Assembly (NCBI GenBank): GCA_964527735.1 | Contig: CAZGPG010000003.1 | Span: 124,001-188,000 of the forward strand | Length of the DNA stretch: 64,000 bases | From: JBEBVQ01 sp964527735 | Lineage (GTDB): Bacteria > Bacteroidota > Bacteroidia > Chitinophagales > Chitinophagaceae | Reading direction: 5' to 3' | In this document: positions 40,991 through 48,893 of the stretch, one piece after another | How positions within the stretch are numbered: the stretch's first letter is position 1 | How the letters are laid out: the number at the start of each line of letters is the position of its first letter | Notes under the pieces: generated by a model | Database searches by the model: none | Seen by the model: only the letters and a program-made list of their open reading frames with translations | Told to the model about the DNA's origin: nothing | Made by a program: the position numbers and the translations under genes

Positions 40991-41944
40991 ATGACTGTTC
41001 ACTCATTCCAGGAAGAATTTGACCGGCGGATTGATAATGAGATCACGATCGAGCCGCGCGACTGGATGCCGGATGATTACCGGAAGACCCTGATCCGGCA
41101 GATATCCCAGCACGCGCACAGCGAAATCGTCGGTATGTTGCCGGAAGGCAACTGGATCACCCGTGCGCCCAGCCTTCGCCGTAAGGCGGTACTGCTCGCT
41201 AAGGTGCAGGATGAGGCAGGGCATGGGTTATACCTGTACAGCGCTGCCGAAACCCTCGGCATCAGCCGTGACGAAATGCTGGATCAATTACATTCCGGTA
41301 AAGCCAAGTATTCTTCCATATTTAATTATCCAACCCTTTCCTGGGCGGATATGGGCGCTATCGGATGGCTGGTGGACGGTGCGGCGATCATGAACCAGGT
41401 GCCTCTTTGCCGCACATCTTACGGCCCTTATGCGCGGGCGATGGTACGTGTATGCAAGGAAGAAAGCTTCCATCAGCGTCAGGGGTACGAGATCATGCTC
41501 ACATTGAGCAATGGCACGGAGGCGCAGAAGAAAATGGCGCAGGATTCACTCAATCGTTGGTGGTGGCCGTCTCTCATGATGTTTGGCCCGCCGGATGATG
41601 ACAGTCCCAACACAGCGCAGAGCATGCGCTGGCGCATCAAGCGGTTTACCAATGACGAGCTGCGCCAGAAGTTTGTAGACGTAACGGTGGAACAAGCAAA
41701 GATATTGGGACTTACCGTGCCGGATAAAGATCTGAAATGGAATGAGGAACGCGGACATTACGATTTCGGCACGATCAACTGGGATGAATTCTGGAACGTG
41801 GTGAAAGGTAACGGCCCTTGCAATAAGCAGCGGCTCGATACCCGAAAAAAAGCCTGGGAAGACGGCGCCTGGGTACGCGAAGCGGCTCTGGCGCATGCCC
41901 GGAAGCAAAAGGAGAGAACAGCCCGGCAAAATGCCGCAGCCTGA
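40991..41944 (+). CDS. paaA: 1,2-phenylacetyl-CoA epoxidase, catalytic subunit A
   Basis: The 317-residue diiron subunit of the phenylacetyl-CoA monooxygenase forms the ring 1,2-epoxide. The iron ligands are in LAKVQDEAGHGLYL and VCKEESFHQRQGYE (ExxH pairs), with a Glu in the IEPRDWMPDDYRKTL to AHSEIVGMLPEG region. RWWWPSLMMFGPPD is characteristic. It heads the paaABCD cluster in the same direction. A paaE reductase is not in the window, so electron transfer must come from elsewhere. No PaaR-type site was recognised. Confidence 0.96.
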   Translation: MTVHSFQEEFDRRIDNEITIEPRDWMPDDYRKTLIRQISQHAHSEIVGMLPEGNWITRAPSLRRKAVLLAKVQDEAGHGLYLYSAAETLGISRDEMLDQLHSGKAKYSSIFNYPTLSWADMGAIGWLVDGAAIMNQVPLCRTSYGPYARAMVRVCKEESFHQRQGYEIMLTLSNGTEAQKKMAQDSLNRWWWPSLMMFGPPDDDSPNTAQSMRWRIKRFTNDELRQKFVDVTVEQAKILGLTVPDKDLKWNEERGHYDFGTINWDEFWNVVKGNGPCNKQRLDTRKKAWEDGAWVREAALAHARKQKERTARQNAAA

Positions 41945-42026
41945 TCTGTGCTTGTTCAGGAATGCCTGTACTGCTGGTTACTAAAAGACTTAATACTTTC
42001 TACTTAAAATATTTGTTACTTAACTC

Positions 42027-42329
42027 ATGTCAGACATCAATAAAGCACAGCAGGAATGGCCGCTCTGGGAGGTATTCATCCGGAGTAAGGCCGGTCTGGA
42101 TCATAAACATGCCGGCAGCCTTCATGCCGCAGATGTGCAAATGGCCATTGAGAATGCACGCGATGTGTATACCCGCCGCATGGAAGGGGTGAGCATCTGG
42201 GTGGTTGAAAGCAAACATGTACATGCCTCCGATCCCGATCAGGCAGCCTCGCTTTATGATCCGGCACATGATAAAATATACAGGCATCCGACATTCTATA
42301 ACCTGCCTGAAGAACTGAAACATATGTAA
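42027..42329 (+). CDS. paaB: 1,2-phenylacetyl-CoA epoxidase subunit B
   Basis: The 100-residue subunit bridges the PaaAC heterodimers of the epoxidase complex. It has the family start QQEWPLWEVFIRSKAGLDHK and HAGSLHAADVQMAIENARDV, then SIWVVESKHVHASDPD. Length and sequence match PaaB. It lies about 80 bp after paaA and 44 bp before paaC. It is not catalytic. Confidence 0.95.
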   Translation: MSDINKAQQEWPLWEVFIRSKAGLDHKHAGSLHAADVQMAIENARDVYTRRMEGVSIWVVESKHVHASDPDQAASLYDPAHDKIYRHPTFYNLPEELKHM

Positions 42330-42373
42330 TGCCGCATTTGTGTATTGCAGATGCCGCAAAAAATGAAAAATAA

Positions 42374-43207
42374 ATGCCGGATCAACCAAATAACCAGGCT
42401 GTTCATCTCCTGAAATATACGCTTCAGCTTGCGGATAATGCACTCATATTGGGTCATCGCCTCAGCGAATGGTGCGGCCACGGTCCCGTACTGGAGCAGG
42501 ATATCGCATTGACCAATATCTCTCTTGATCATCTGGGGCAGGCACGCAGCCTGTACCAGTACGCTGCAGAACAGTTTAACGGCCTGCCGGCGGATATTCA
42601 GGCGTCTTTCTTTGCCACTCCGCTGATGCAGCAGGTAAACGGTCTTGTGGATGAAGACGACCTGGCCTACCTGCGGGATGTACCGGATTTCAGGAATCTA
42701 CTGCTTGCAGAGCAATCCAACGGTGACTGGGCCTGTACAATCGCCCGCTCTTTTTTCCTCGATACGTTTAATTTTTATCTGTTTACCGCATTGCAGCATT
42801 GTAAAGATGAAACCCTGGCTGCCATAGCAGAAAAATCGCTGAAAGAGGCAACTTATCATATGCGCTGGAGCAGTGAATGGATGATCCGCCTCGGTGACGG
42901 CACGGAAGAAAGCCACCGGCGTATGCAACAGGCATTGGATGATCTCTGGATGTATACCGGGGAGCTGTTCCTGCCATCGGCGGCAGAACAGGCAGCAGCA
43001 GCGTCAGGAAAGGCTGTCGCCGGCAATATGATAAAAGACGATTGGATGCGCCGTATTGCCGTCGTAACAGGAGAAGCTACACTTGCCCTGCCGGAAAGCG
43101 CCTGGATGCAGGAGGGCGGCAAAGAAGGGCAGCACAGCGAATACCTGGGCTATATCCTTGCCGAAATGCAGTTTATGCAGCGGGCATATCCGGGTATGGA
43201 GTGGTAA
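42374..43207 (+). CDS. paaC: 1,2-phenylacetyl-CoA epoxidase, structural subunit C
   Basis: The 277-residue ferritin-like subunit stabilises PaaA and contributes to substrate binding. The family pattern is clear: YTLQLADNALILGHRLSEW, HGPVLEQDIALTNISLDHLG, WACTIARSFFLDTFNFYLF and KEATYHMRWSSEWMIRLGD. The diiron ligands are partly lost in PaaC generally, so it is regarded as non-catalytic. It is followed by a repeat-filled 137-bp gap before paaD. Confidence 0.95.
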   Translation: MPDQPNNQAVHLLKYTLQLADNALILGHRLSEWCGHGPVLEQDIALTNISLDHLGQARSLYQYAAEQFNGLPADIQASFFATPLMQQVNGLVDEDDLAYLRDVPDFRNLLLAEQSNGDWACTIARSFFLDTFNFYLFTALQHCKDETLAAIAEKSLKEATYHMRWSSEWMIRLGDGTEESHRRMQQALDDLWMYTGELFLPSAAEQAAAASGKAVAGNMIKDDWMRRIAVVTGEATLALPESAWMQEGGKEGQHSEYLGYILAEMQFMQRAYPGMEW

Positions 43208-43212
43208 TGTTT

Positions 43213-43311
43213 TAATTTGAAAATTTGAAAATGTACCAATTTGAAAATGCCCATGTTATGTAAACTAACTATCATTTTCAAATCCCCGAATTTTCAAATT
43301 TTCAAATTTTT
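43213..43311. repeat. AATTTGAAAATG inverted repeat within the paa cluster
   Basis: AATTTGAAAATTTGAAAATG (43214-43233) and a second AATTTGAAAATGCCC face AATTTTCAAATTTTCAAATT (about 43289-43308). The centre CCATGTTATGTAAAC is shared with 34877-34940. It separates paaC from paaD and could alter their relative expression. Confidence 0.75.
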
Positions 43312-43344
43312 CTTTTTCCGGGTATTTTTTCGTAACTTAATAGA

Positions 43345-43848
43345 ATGGCTGTCATTACACAACAACAGGTTTATGACTGGCTGTCGGCGGTTACGGATCC
43401 TGAAGTCCCTGTGCTGACCATTGCTGACCTGGGCATTATCCGGAATGTGGATATACAGCAGCTTCCGGACGGAGACGCCGAGGCAACAGTGACCATAACA
43501 CCTACTTACAGCGGTTGTCCGGCAATGGATGTAATCGGTATGAATATCCGCCTTGCATTGCTGAGCCATGGTATACGTCATATCCATATAAAAAACCAGT
43601 TGAGCCCTGCCTGGACTACAGACTGGATGACGGAAGAAGGTAAACGCAAACTGAAGGAATATGGCATCGCGCCACCTCAACGGAAGCCTGCAGATCCGCT
43701 GGCTTTGTTCGGAGCGGAAACCGTATCATGTCCGCGATGCGAGTCTACGGAGACGGAGCTGGTGAGTGAGTTCGGCGCTACGGCATGCAAATCCTTATAC
43801 CGGTGCCTGAACTGCCGTGAACCGTTTGAGCATTTCAAATGCCATTAA
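43345..43848 (+). CDS. paaD: 1,2-phenylacetyl-CoA epoxidase subunit PaaD
   Basis: The 167-residue protein has an N-terminal MIP18/DUF59 domain (VTDPEVPVLTIADLGIIRNV and TYSGCPAMDVIGMNIRLAL). A C-terminal zinc-ribbon-type part carries four Cys pairs or singles (SCPRCESTE, ATACKSLYRCLNC). PaaD is required for epoxidase activity, probably by maturing an iron-sulphur or diiron centre. It closes the visible paaABCD set; rnc follows on the opposite strand, with no paaE. Confidence 0.93.
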   Translation: MAVITQQQVYDWLSAVTDPEVPVLTIADLGIIRNVDIQQLPDGDAEATVTITPTYSGCPAMDVIGMNIRLALLSHGIRHIHIKNQLSPAWTTDWMTEEGKRKLKEYGIAPPQRKPADPLALFGAETVSCPRCESTETELVSEFGATACKSLYRCLNCREPFEHFKCH

Positions 43849-43849
43849 C

Positions 43850-43873
43850 GTAGGGGCGAATTGCATTCGCCCG
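43850..43873. repeat. GGGCGAATTGCATTCGCCC palindrome, second copy
   Basis: This is the reverse complement of the unit at 21338-21361, with GTAGG at its left. It lies in the convergent gap between paaD and rnc. Confidence 0.7.
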
Positions 43874-43918
43874 AAAATAACGGAATAATTATTCCCCCGG
43901 ATATTTTTCAGGGATGTT

Positions 43919-44674
43919 TTATTTCTCCTTAATCTTTTCCAGTGCCTGTTGTGCGGCCACCTGCCCTGCATCTTTCTTGTTAAACCCTGTTCCGCTGGTC
44001 AGCAGTTCGCCATTGAGCAGTACGCCCACTGTGAAGATCTTACGGCTGTTTTCGGTTTTTTCGCGGATCAGCTCAAAGCTGAGCGTATAGTTATTGCGTT
44101 GGGCCCAGCTAAGGAGTTGGTTCTTGAAGTTGGTATCGGTAGACTCAATCGTTCCGATGTCTACATACGGTTTGATCACCTGGTTGAGAATAAAGGTACG
44201 GGTGCTTTCAAATCCCTGATCCAGGTAAACAGCACCGATCAGCGCTTCGAGCGCATTCCCGAAAATGTGGCTGCGGCTCAGCCCGCGATCGTTTTGATTG
44301 TATTGCACCAGCTTGTGCAGGCCCATGCGCAGCGCTACATTATTCAGCATTTCCCGCCGTACGATACGGGAGCGCATTTCGGTCAGGTAACCTTCCGGCT
44401 GGGTGGGATATTTCTTGAAAAGATATTCGGCTACAATGGCGCCAAGCATGGCATCACCAAGGAATTCAAGCCGCTCGTTGTTGTATGTCGTATCTTCTAT
44501 TTTCGACCGGTGCATCAGCGCGAGCTGGTAATAATTCAGGTATCGCGGCCTGAAACCGATGAGGTGTTCCAGTTGCCGTGACAATTGATTGCCGCGGGAG
44601 AAAATATACAGGATGCGTAATGCAATACGCCGCACGGCTTTATTCTTCGAATTTTTTGAAGATGACGGAGGCAT
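43919..44674 (-). CDS. rnc: Ribonuclease III
   Basis: The 251-residue double-strand RNA endonuclease processes rRNA and structured mRNA. The catalytic domain contains NNERLEFLGDAMLGAIVAEY, the RNase III signature with its acidic residues, and FGNALEALIGAVYLDQGF. The C-terminal dsRBD reads NFKNQLLSWAQRNNYTLSF and GTGFNKKDAGQVAAQQALE. The N-terminus has a basic extension overlapping the fabF 3' end by 35 bp, which suggests translational coupling in the acpP-fabF-rnc operon. Confidence 0.96.
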   Translation of the reverse strand: MPPSSSKNSKNKAVRRIALRILYIFSRGNQLSRQLEHLIGFRPRYLNYYQLALMHRSKIEDTTYNNERLEFLGDAMLGAIVAEYLFKKYPTQPEGYLTEMRSRIVRREMLNNVALRMGLHKLVQYNQNDRGLSRSHIFGNALEALIGAVYLDQGFESTRTFILNQVIKPYVDIGTIESTDTNFKNQLLSWAQRNNYTLSFELIREKTENSRKIFTVGVLLNGELLTSGTGFNKKDAGQVAAQQALEKIKEK

Positions 44675-45899
44675 TATGCCCGCCGAAGCCGAACGTATTA
44701 CTCAAAGCTGCGCGAACGACACGTTTCTGCGCTTTGTGGAAGGTAAAGTTCAGACGCGGATCAAAGGCCGGATCATCTGTAAAATGGTTGATCGTTGGGG
44801 GGATAGTATCGTGTGTAATGGCCAGGATAGCGGCAATCGCTTCAATAGCGCCTGCTGCGCCGAGCAAATGGCCGGTCATGGATTTGGTAGAGCTTATATT
44901 GAGCTTATAGGCATGTTCGCCGAATACCCGCTCGATGGCAGTTACTTCGCTGATGTCGCCCAAAGGCGTGGATGTACCGTGCACATTGATGTAATCAATA
45001 TCTTCGGGTGTCATACCTGCATCATCCAGTACGTTTTTCATCACATTGTAGGCGCCCAGCCCGTCGGGGTGGGGAGCGGTAAGATGATGTGCGTCTGCGC
45101 TCATACCGCCGCCTGCAATTTCTGCAATGATGTTTGCTCCGCGGCGTTGTGCATGTTCCAGCTCTTCGAGGATAACGGCGCCGGCGCCTTCGCCCATTAC
45201 GAATCCATCGCGTTGAAGGTCGAAGGGACGACTGGCGGTTTTCGGGTCGTCATTACGTTCCGAAAGCGCTTTCATGGCATTGAAACCACCGATACCTGCT
45301 TCTGTAATCACAGCTTCCGAGCCGCCGCATACAAATACATCGGCTTTGCCGAGCCGGAGGTATGTAAATGCGTCTATCAGGGCATTGGTGCCGGAAGCAC
45401 AGGCGCTGACCGTAGCAAAGTTGGGACCGCGGAAGCCATATTTCATCGAAATATGCCCGGCCGCAATATCCAGGATCAGCTTAGGGATGAAAAAAGGATT
45501 GAACCGGGGCGTACCATCGCCGGCGTCATAAGCCTTCATTTCCTCGATAAAGGTGATCATGCCGCCGATACCGGAAGCCCAGATCACACCTACACGGTCC
45601 TGATTAATGCCGGACTCGGTGAGCCGCGACTGACGTACTGCCTCATCAGCAGCAATCAAAGCGATCTGCGAGAACCGGTCAAGTTTCCGGACTTCTTTAC
45701 GCTCCAGGAAATCCTCAGGATTAAAGTTCTTCAACTCGCAGGCAAAGCGGGTTTTGAACTTGGTAGCATCAAATTGTTTAATGAAATCGGCGCCCGAAAC
45801 ACCATTGACCAATCCCTCCCAATAATCAGGTACGGTATTTCCCAATGGAGTCAGGGCACCGATACCGGTAACGACGACTCGTTTTAACGGTAAATTCAT
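44640..45899 (-). CDS. fabF: 3-oxoacyl-ACP synthase II
   Basis: The 419-residue condensing enzyme extends acyl-ACP with malonyl-ACP. The catalytic Cys is in VSACASGTNALIDAF and the two histidines in NVHGTSTPLGD and KSMTGHLLGAAGAIEA. GFVMGEGAGAVILEELEHA is also typical. I use the ATG at 45899 (MNLPLKRVVVTGIG); a TTG at 45905 is also open. It lies 36 bp after acpP and overlaps rnc. Confidence 0.97.
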   Translation of the reverse strand: MNLPLKRVVVTGIGALTPLGNTVPDYWEGLVNGVSGADFIKQFDATKFKTRFACELKNFNPEDFLERKEVRKLDRFSQIALIAADEAVRQSRLTESGINQDRVGVIWASGIGGMITFIEEMKAYDAGDGTPRFNPFFIPKLILDIAAGHISMKYGFRGPNFATVSACASGTNALIDAFTYLRLGKADVFVCGGSEAVITEAGIGGFNAMKALSERNDDPKTASRPFDLQRDGFVMGEGAGAVILEELEHAQRRGANIIAEIAGGGMSADAHHLTAPHPDGLGAYNVMKNVLDDAGMTPEDIDYINVHGTSTPLGDISEVTAIERVFGEHAYKLNISSTKSMTGHLLGAAGAIEAIAAILAITHDTIPPTINHFTDDPAFDPRLNFTFHKAQKRVVRAALSNTFGFGGHNASVIFKKFEE

Positions 45900-45934
45900 T
45901 AACAATTTCAGTTACAGTAAGTGTTGATTAGGAT

Positions 45935-46171
45935 TTACTTTACGTGTTCTTCCAGATAAGAGATAGCCTGGCCAACGGTTGTGATGGTTTCAGCCTGTTC
46001 GTCAGGAATAGAGATGTTGAATTCTTTCTCAAATTCCATGATCAACTCTACTGTATCCAGAGAGTCGGCACCGAGATCATTGGTGAAGCTTGCTTCTGTA
46101 GTAACCTCAGCTTCGTCGACACCTAATTTGTCCACAATGATTTTTTTTACGCGAGTTGCAATGTCAGACAT
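45935..46171 (-). CDS. acpP: Acyl carrier protein
   Basis: The 78-residue acidic carrier of fatty acid synthesis has its phosphopantetheine attachment Ser in NDLGADSLDTVELIMEFE, the canonical DSL motif. Helices on either side are as expected. It is first in the acpP-fabF-rnc operon, and a TATTTTTG promoter box lies 28-35 bp upstream. Confidence 0.98.
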   Translation of the reverse strand: MSDIATRVKKIIVDKLGVDEAEVTTEASFTNDLGADSLDTVELIMEFEKEFNISIPDEQAETITTVGQAISYLEEHVK

Positions 46172-46198
46172 GGCTATGTAATTTAATTTTTATGAGTG

Positions 46199-46227
46199 CA
46201 AAAATATACTTTTCGGCAAAAAGGACA
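46199..46227 (-). promoter_or_regulatory. Putative acpP operon promoter
   Basis: The minus strand reads TATTTTTG (46206-46199), with a TTG at 46227-46225 at about -33. The leader to the acpP ATG would be about 20 nt. Confidence 0.6.
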
Positions 46228-46275
46228 AGAGAATTAATTTTTTTGATTGAAACAGTGTTGGGGGATACCTTGATT

Positions 46276-46947
46276 CTATGACGCATGTACCTGTTCTTCA
46301 ACGATATAACCGTCTCTCATGACCAGTGTGCGATCGGTCATGGTGGCCAGTTTTTCGTTATGTGTGATCATAATTATCGTTTGCCCCAGCCGTTTGCGGA
46401 GATCGAGGAACAGCTGGTGCACCGAATGTGCATTGACGCTGTCAAGATTTCCCGTGGGCTCGTCTGCCATAATAATGGAAGGCTTGTTGATCAATGCTCG
46501 TGCAATGGCTACCCGTTGTTGTTCTCCACCTGAAAGTTCGGAAGGTTTGTTTTCCAACCGGTCTTCCAATCCTACGGTATGCAGCATTTCCCTTGCTTCA
46601 GCAATCGCTTTTTTATGCGAAATGCCTTTGATCCATAGAGGAATAGCTACATTCTCCGTGGCCGTGAATTCCGGCAGCAGGTGGTGAAACTGAAATACAA
46701 ACCCCAGGTGCTCATTCCGGAAACGCGCCTGCTTCCTGGCCGGTAGCCGGGCGATATCCGTACCGCTTATAGCCACATCGCCGGAATCCGGTTTATCCAA
46801 CGCCCCCAACAGGTGCAGGAGCGTGCTTTTCCCTGCTCCCGAAGGACCGGTGATCGCTACTACTTCCCCCTGTTTTATGTGCAGGGAGACATCGTTTACC
46901 ACCGTCAGGCCACTGTATTTTTTATGTAGGTTATGTGCAACCAGCAT
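46276..46947 (-). CDS. lolD: ABC transporter ATP-binding protein (LolD-like)
   Basis: The 223-residue ATPase belongs to the MacB/LolD group. It has Walker A ITGPSGAGKSTLLHLLGALD, Q-loop FRNEHLGFVFQFHHLLPEF, signature LSGGEQQRVAIARALI and Walker B IIMADEPTGNLD. FQFHHLLPEFTATENV is the usual LolD segment. It would power lipoprotein release from the inner membrane with a LolC/E permease, which is not encoded nearby. It could also belong to a MacB-type exporter, so the symbol is tentative. Confidence 0.85.
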   Translation of the reverse strand: MLVAHNLHKKYSGLTVVNDVSLHIKQGEVVAITGPSGAGKSTLLHLLGALDKPDSGDVAISGTDIARLPARKQARFRNEHLGFVFQFHHLLPEFTATENVAIPLWIKGISHKKAIAEAREMLHTVGLEDRLENKPSELSGGEQQRVAIARALINKPSIIMADEPTGNLDSVNAHSVHQLFLDLRKRLGQTIIMITHNEKLATMTDRTLVMRDGYIVEEQVHAS

Positions 46948-46959
46948 GGAGCATTTTTC

Positions 46960-47032
46960 AGGGATGAGGATTGAGGGATGAGGATTGAGGAGGGTTATTC
47001 ATCCCTCACCCCTCAATCCTTATCCCTGATCT
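46960..47032. repeat. Long inverted repeat of GGGATGAGGATTGAG words
   Basis: TCAGGGATGAGGATTGAGGG (from about 46959) is mirrored by CCCTCAATCCTTATCCCTGA (ending about 47030), and the GGATGAGG word is repeated within the arm. It lies between lolD and the divergent DUF2795 gene and can form one large hairpin of about 26 bp per arm. Confidence 0.8.
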
Positions 47033-47119
47033 TGCTAAGGTAGGTAAATAAAATTTGTATTTCATGACCGAACACTTACATTTGCCAAAATCTGAAAATA
47101 AACTATAAAATATAGTCAT

Positions 47120-47341
47120 ATGTTCTGGACGTTAGAATTAGCTTCCTATCTGGAGGATGCACCCTGGCCGGCAACTAAAGATGAGCTGATTGATTATGCA
47201 ATCCGTTCTGGCGCCCCGCTTGAGGTAATAGAGAATCTGCAGGAACTGGAAGAGGAGAATGAACTTTACGAGAGCATCGAGGAGATATGGCCGGATTATC
47301 CGACACAAGACGACTTCTTCTTTCCCGAAGATGAGTATTGA
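47120..47341 (+). CDS. DUF2795 domain-containing small acidic protein
   Basis: The 73-residue protein has the DUF2795 pattern: LELASYLEDAPWPATKDELI and YAIRSGAPLEVIENLQEL, followed by a strongly acidic end (IWPDYPTQDDFFFPEDEY). The domain is small, helical and of unknown function, and proteins of this form are conserved in Bacteroidota. It stands alone, with a strong terminator directly after it, so it is a monocistronic gene. Confidence 0.85.
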   Translation: MFWTLELASYLEDAPWPATKDELIDYAIRSGAPLEVIENLQELEEENELYESIEEIWPDYPTQDDFFFPEDEY

Positions 47342-47371
47342 TCACAGGCGCTTTTACTAAAAACATATTGC

Positions 47372-47399
47372 AAAGACAGGCGATCGCCTGTCTTTTTTT
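47372..47399 (+). terminator. Rho-independent terminator after the DUF2795 gene
   Basis: AAAGACAGGCGA and TCGCCTGTCTTT form a perfect 12-bp stem ending in a run of seven Ts. It lies 31 bp after the stop codon. Confidence 0.92.
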
Positions 47400-47534
47400 G
47401 AAAACATTTTAATCCTTCGGAGTAATTGCCTGCCGCTGTGCATACATACAATAAAATTCCGCTTATTTTGTTTCTTTTGTGACGGCTTATGTGCGCAGCG
47501 CAATTTGTGTTGCGCCGCAGGCATATAATCACGG

Positions 47535-48893
47535 ATGGGTAATTTATTTAAAAAGGTCAGGGAACATGATTTTTTCCGGAATGCCATCACGCTGGCAACA
47601 GGCACGAGCATTGCCCAGGCCATACCGTTATTGATCGCTCCCATCCTTACCCGGTTGTACACCCCCGGTGATTTCGGATTACTCGCCATTTTTGTATCCA
47701 TTACAGCGTTGCTTTCCATCGTTGCTACCGGCAGATACGAAGTAGCGATCGTACTGCCCGTACAGGCAAGGCGGGCAAGGCGGTTATTGCGGCTGTCGCT
47801 ATTCCTTACAGCGATTTTTTCCCTGGTTGTGCTGACGGTGATTGTACTGGCACATGATACACTGGCCGCGCTATTTACGGATGAGAGAATGGGTTTCTGG
47901 TTATACTTCATTCCGCCGGCCGTATTGCTGAACGGAATTTTTGAATCACTCCGGTATTACGGCATCCGGCAAAAGGCATACAAGCCGATTGCTGGAGCGC
48001 TGACGCTGCGTTCTGCTACTGATGGCGCTGCCCAGCTCGGCGCCGGATTTGCAGGCGGGCAGTCGTTCGGTCTGATCACCGGATACATCGCTTCCCTTTT
48101 TACCGGTAACATCCGGCTCTGGCGTATTTTTCACAAGGATATGCAGCAGGCCGGAGAGCAATTGAATGACAGGGACGGATTGAAACTTGTAGCCGGCCGC
48201 TATCGTAATTTTCCAAAATTTACACTGCCTGCACAATTTCTGAATACGGCTTCACTGCAGCTTCCCGTATTTGTTTTCTCCGTATTCTTTTCCGGAGCGG
48301 TTGCCGGATGGTACGCTTTTGCCCAGAAAGTACTGAACGCTCCAATGACGATCATGGGGTCAGCGATCGGGCAGGTGTTTTTTCAAAAAGCAGCCGAGCA
48401 TAAAGATGACAGTCAGAAGCTGCGTGAGATCACCTGGGGATTGTACAAAACATTACTCTGGGTGGGTGTGCTGCCGTTATGCGTCATTCTCGTCTTTGGT
48501 GAAGGAATATTCGGCTGGGTGTTTGGCGCAGAATGGGCGGTGGCTGGTGAATATGCACAAATGCTGAGCGTATGGGTGTTGTTCGTCTTTATTTCATCAC
48601 CCTTATCCAATCTCTTTTTTGTGCAGGAAAAGCAAAAGCAGGCGCTGGCATTGCAGGCAATGATCTTCGGTTCCCGATTCCTGGTATTATTGCTGTGCGT
48701 GTTGCTTCATTTTGATGCGCATCTTACGGTACTGTTATTTGGTATAGTAGGAGCGGTGATCTTTTTCATTTTTATCTTTTACCTGTTGTCGTCTGTCGGG
48801 ATCAGGAAAACAATTATCTTGGCACATACATCGCTGGCGTTCGCCGCGGTGATTGTACCATTGTTCCTAATCAGGTTATACTTATGCAGGTAG
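47535..48893 (+). CDS. Oligosaccharide flippase family protein (Wzx/MATE-like)
   Basis: The 452-residue integral membrane protein has about twelve hydrophobic segments and begins NAITLATGTSIAQAIPLLIA and PILTRLYTPGDFGLLAIF, the typical opening of polysaccharide flippases (PF01943/PF13440). It would move a lipid-linked oligosaccharide across the inner membrane. It overlaps the next gene, an asparagine-synthase-like protein, by 10 bp, which suggests a shared job. Glycosyltransferases are not adjacent, unusual for a Wzx. Confidence 0.88.
   Translation: MGNLFKKVREHDFFRNAITLATGTSIAQAIPLLIAPILTRLYTPGDFGLLAIFVSITALLSIVATGRYEVAIVLPVQARRARRLLRLSLFLTAIFSLVVLTVIVLAHDTLAALFTDERMGFWLYFIPPAVLLNGIFESLRYYGIRQKAYKPIAGALTLRSATDGAAQLGAGFAGGQSFGLITGYIASLFTGNIRLWRIFHKDMQQAGEQLNDRDGLKLVAGRYRNFPKFTLPAQFLNTASLQLPVFVFSVFFSGAVAGWYAFAQKVLNAPMTIMGSAIGQVFFQKAAEHKDDSQKLREITWGLYKTLLWVGVLPLCVILVFGEGIFGWVFGAEWAVAGEYAQMLSVWVLFVFISSPLSNLFFVQEKQKQALALQAMIFGSRFLVLLLCVLLHFDAHLTVLLFGIVGAVIFFIFIFYLLSSVGIRKTIILAHTSLAFAAVIVPLFLIRLYLCR

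Noticed and set aside
44589..45887. Plus-strand open frame of 432 codons opposite fabF
   Set aside because: It is the antisense of fabF, Cys/His-scattered without domain pattern.
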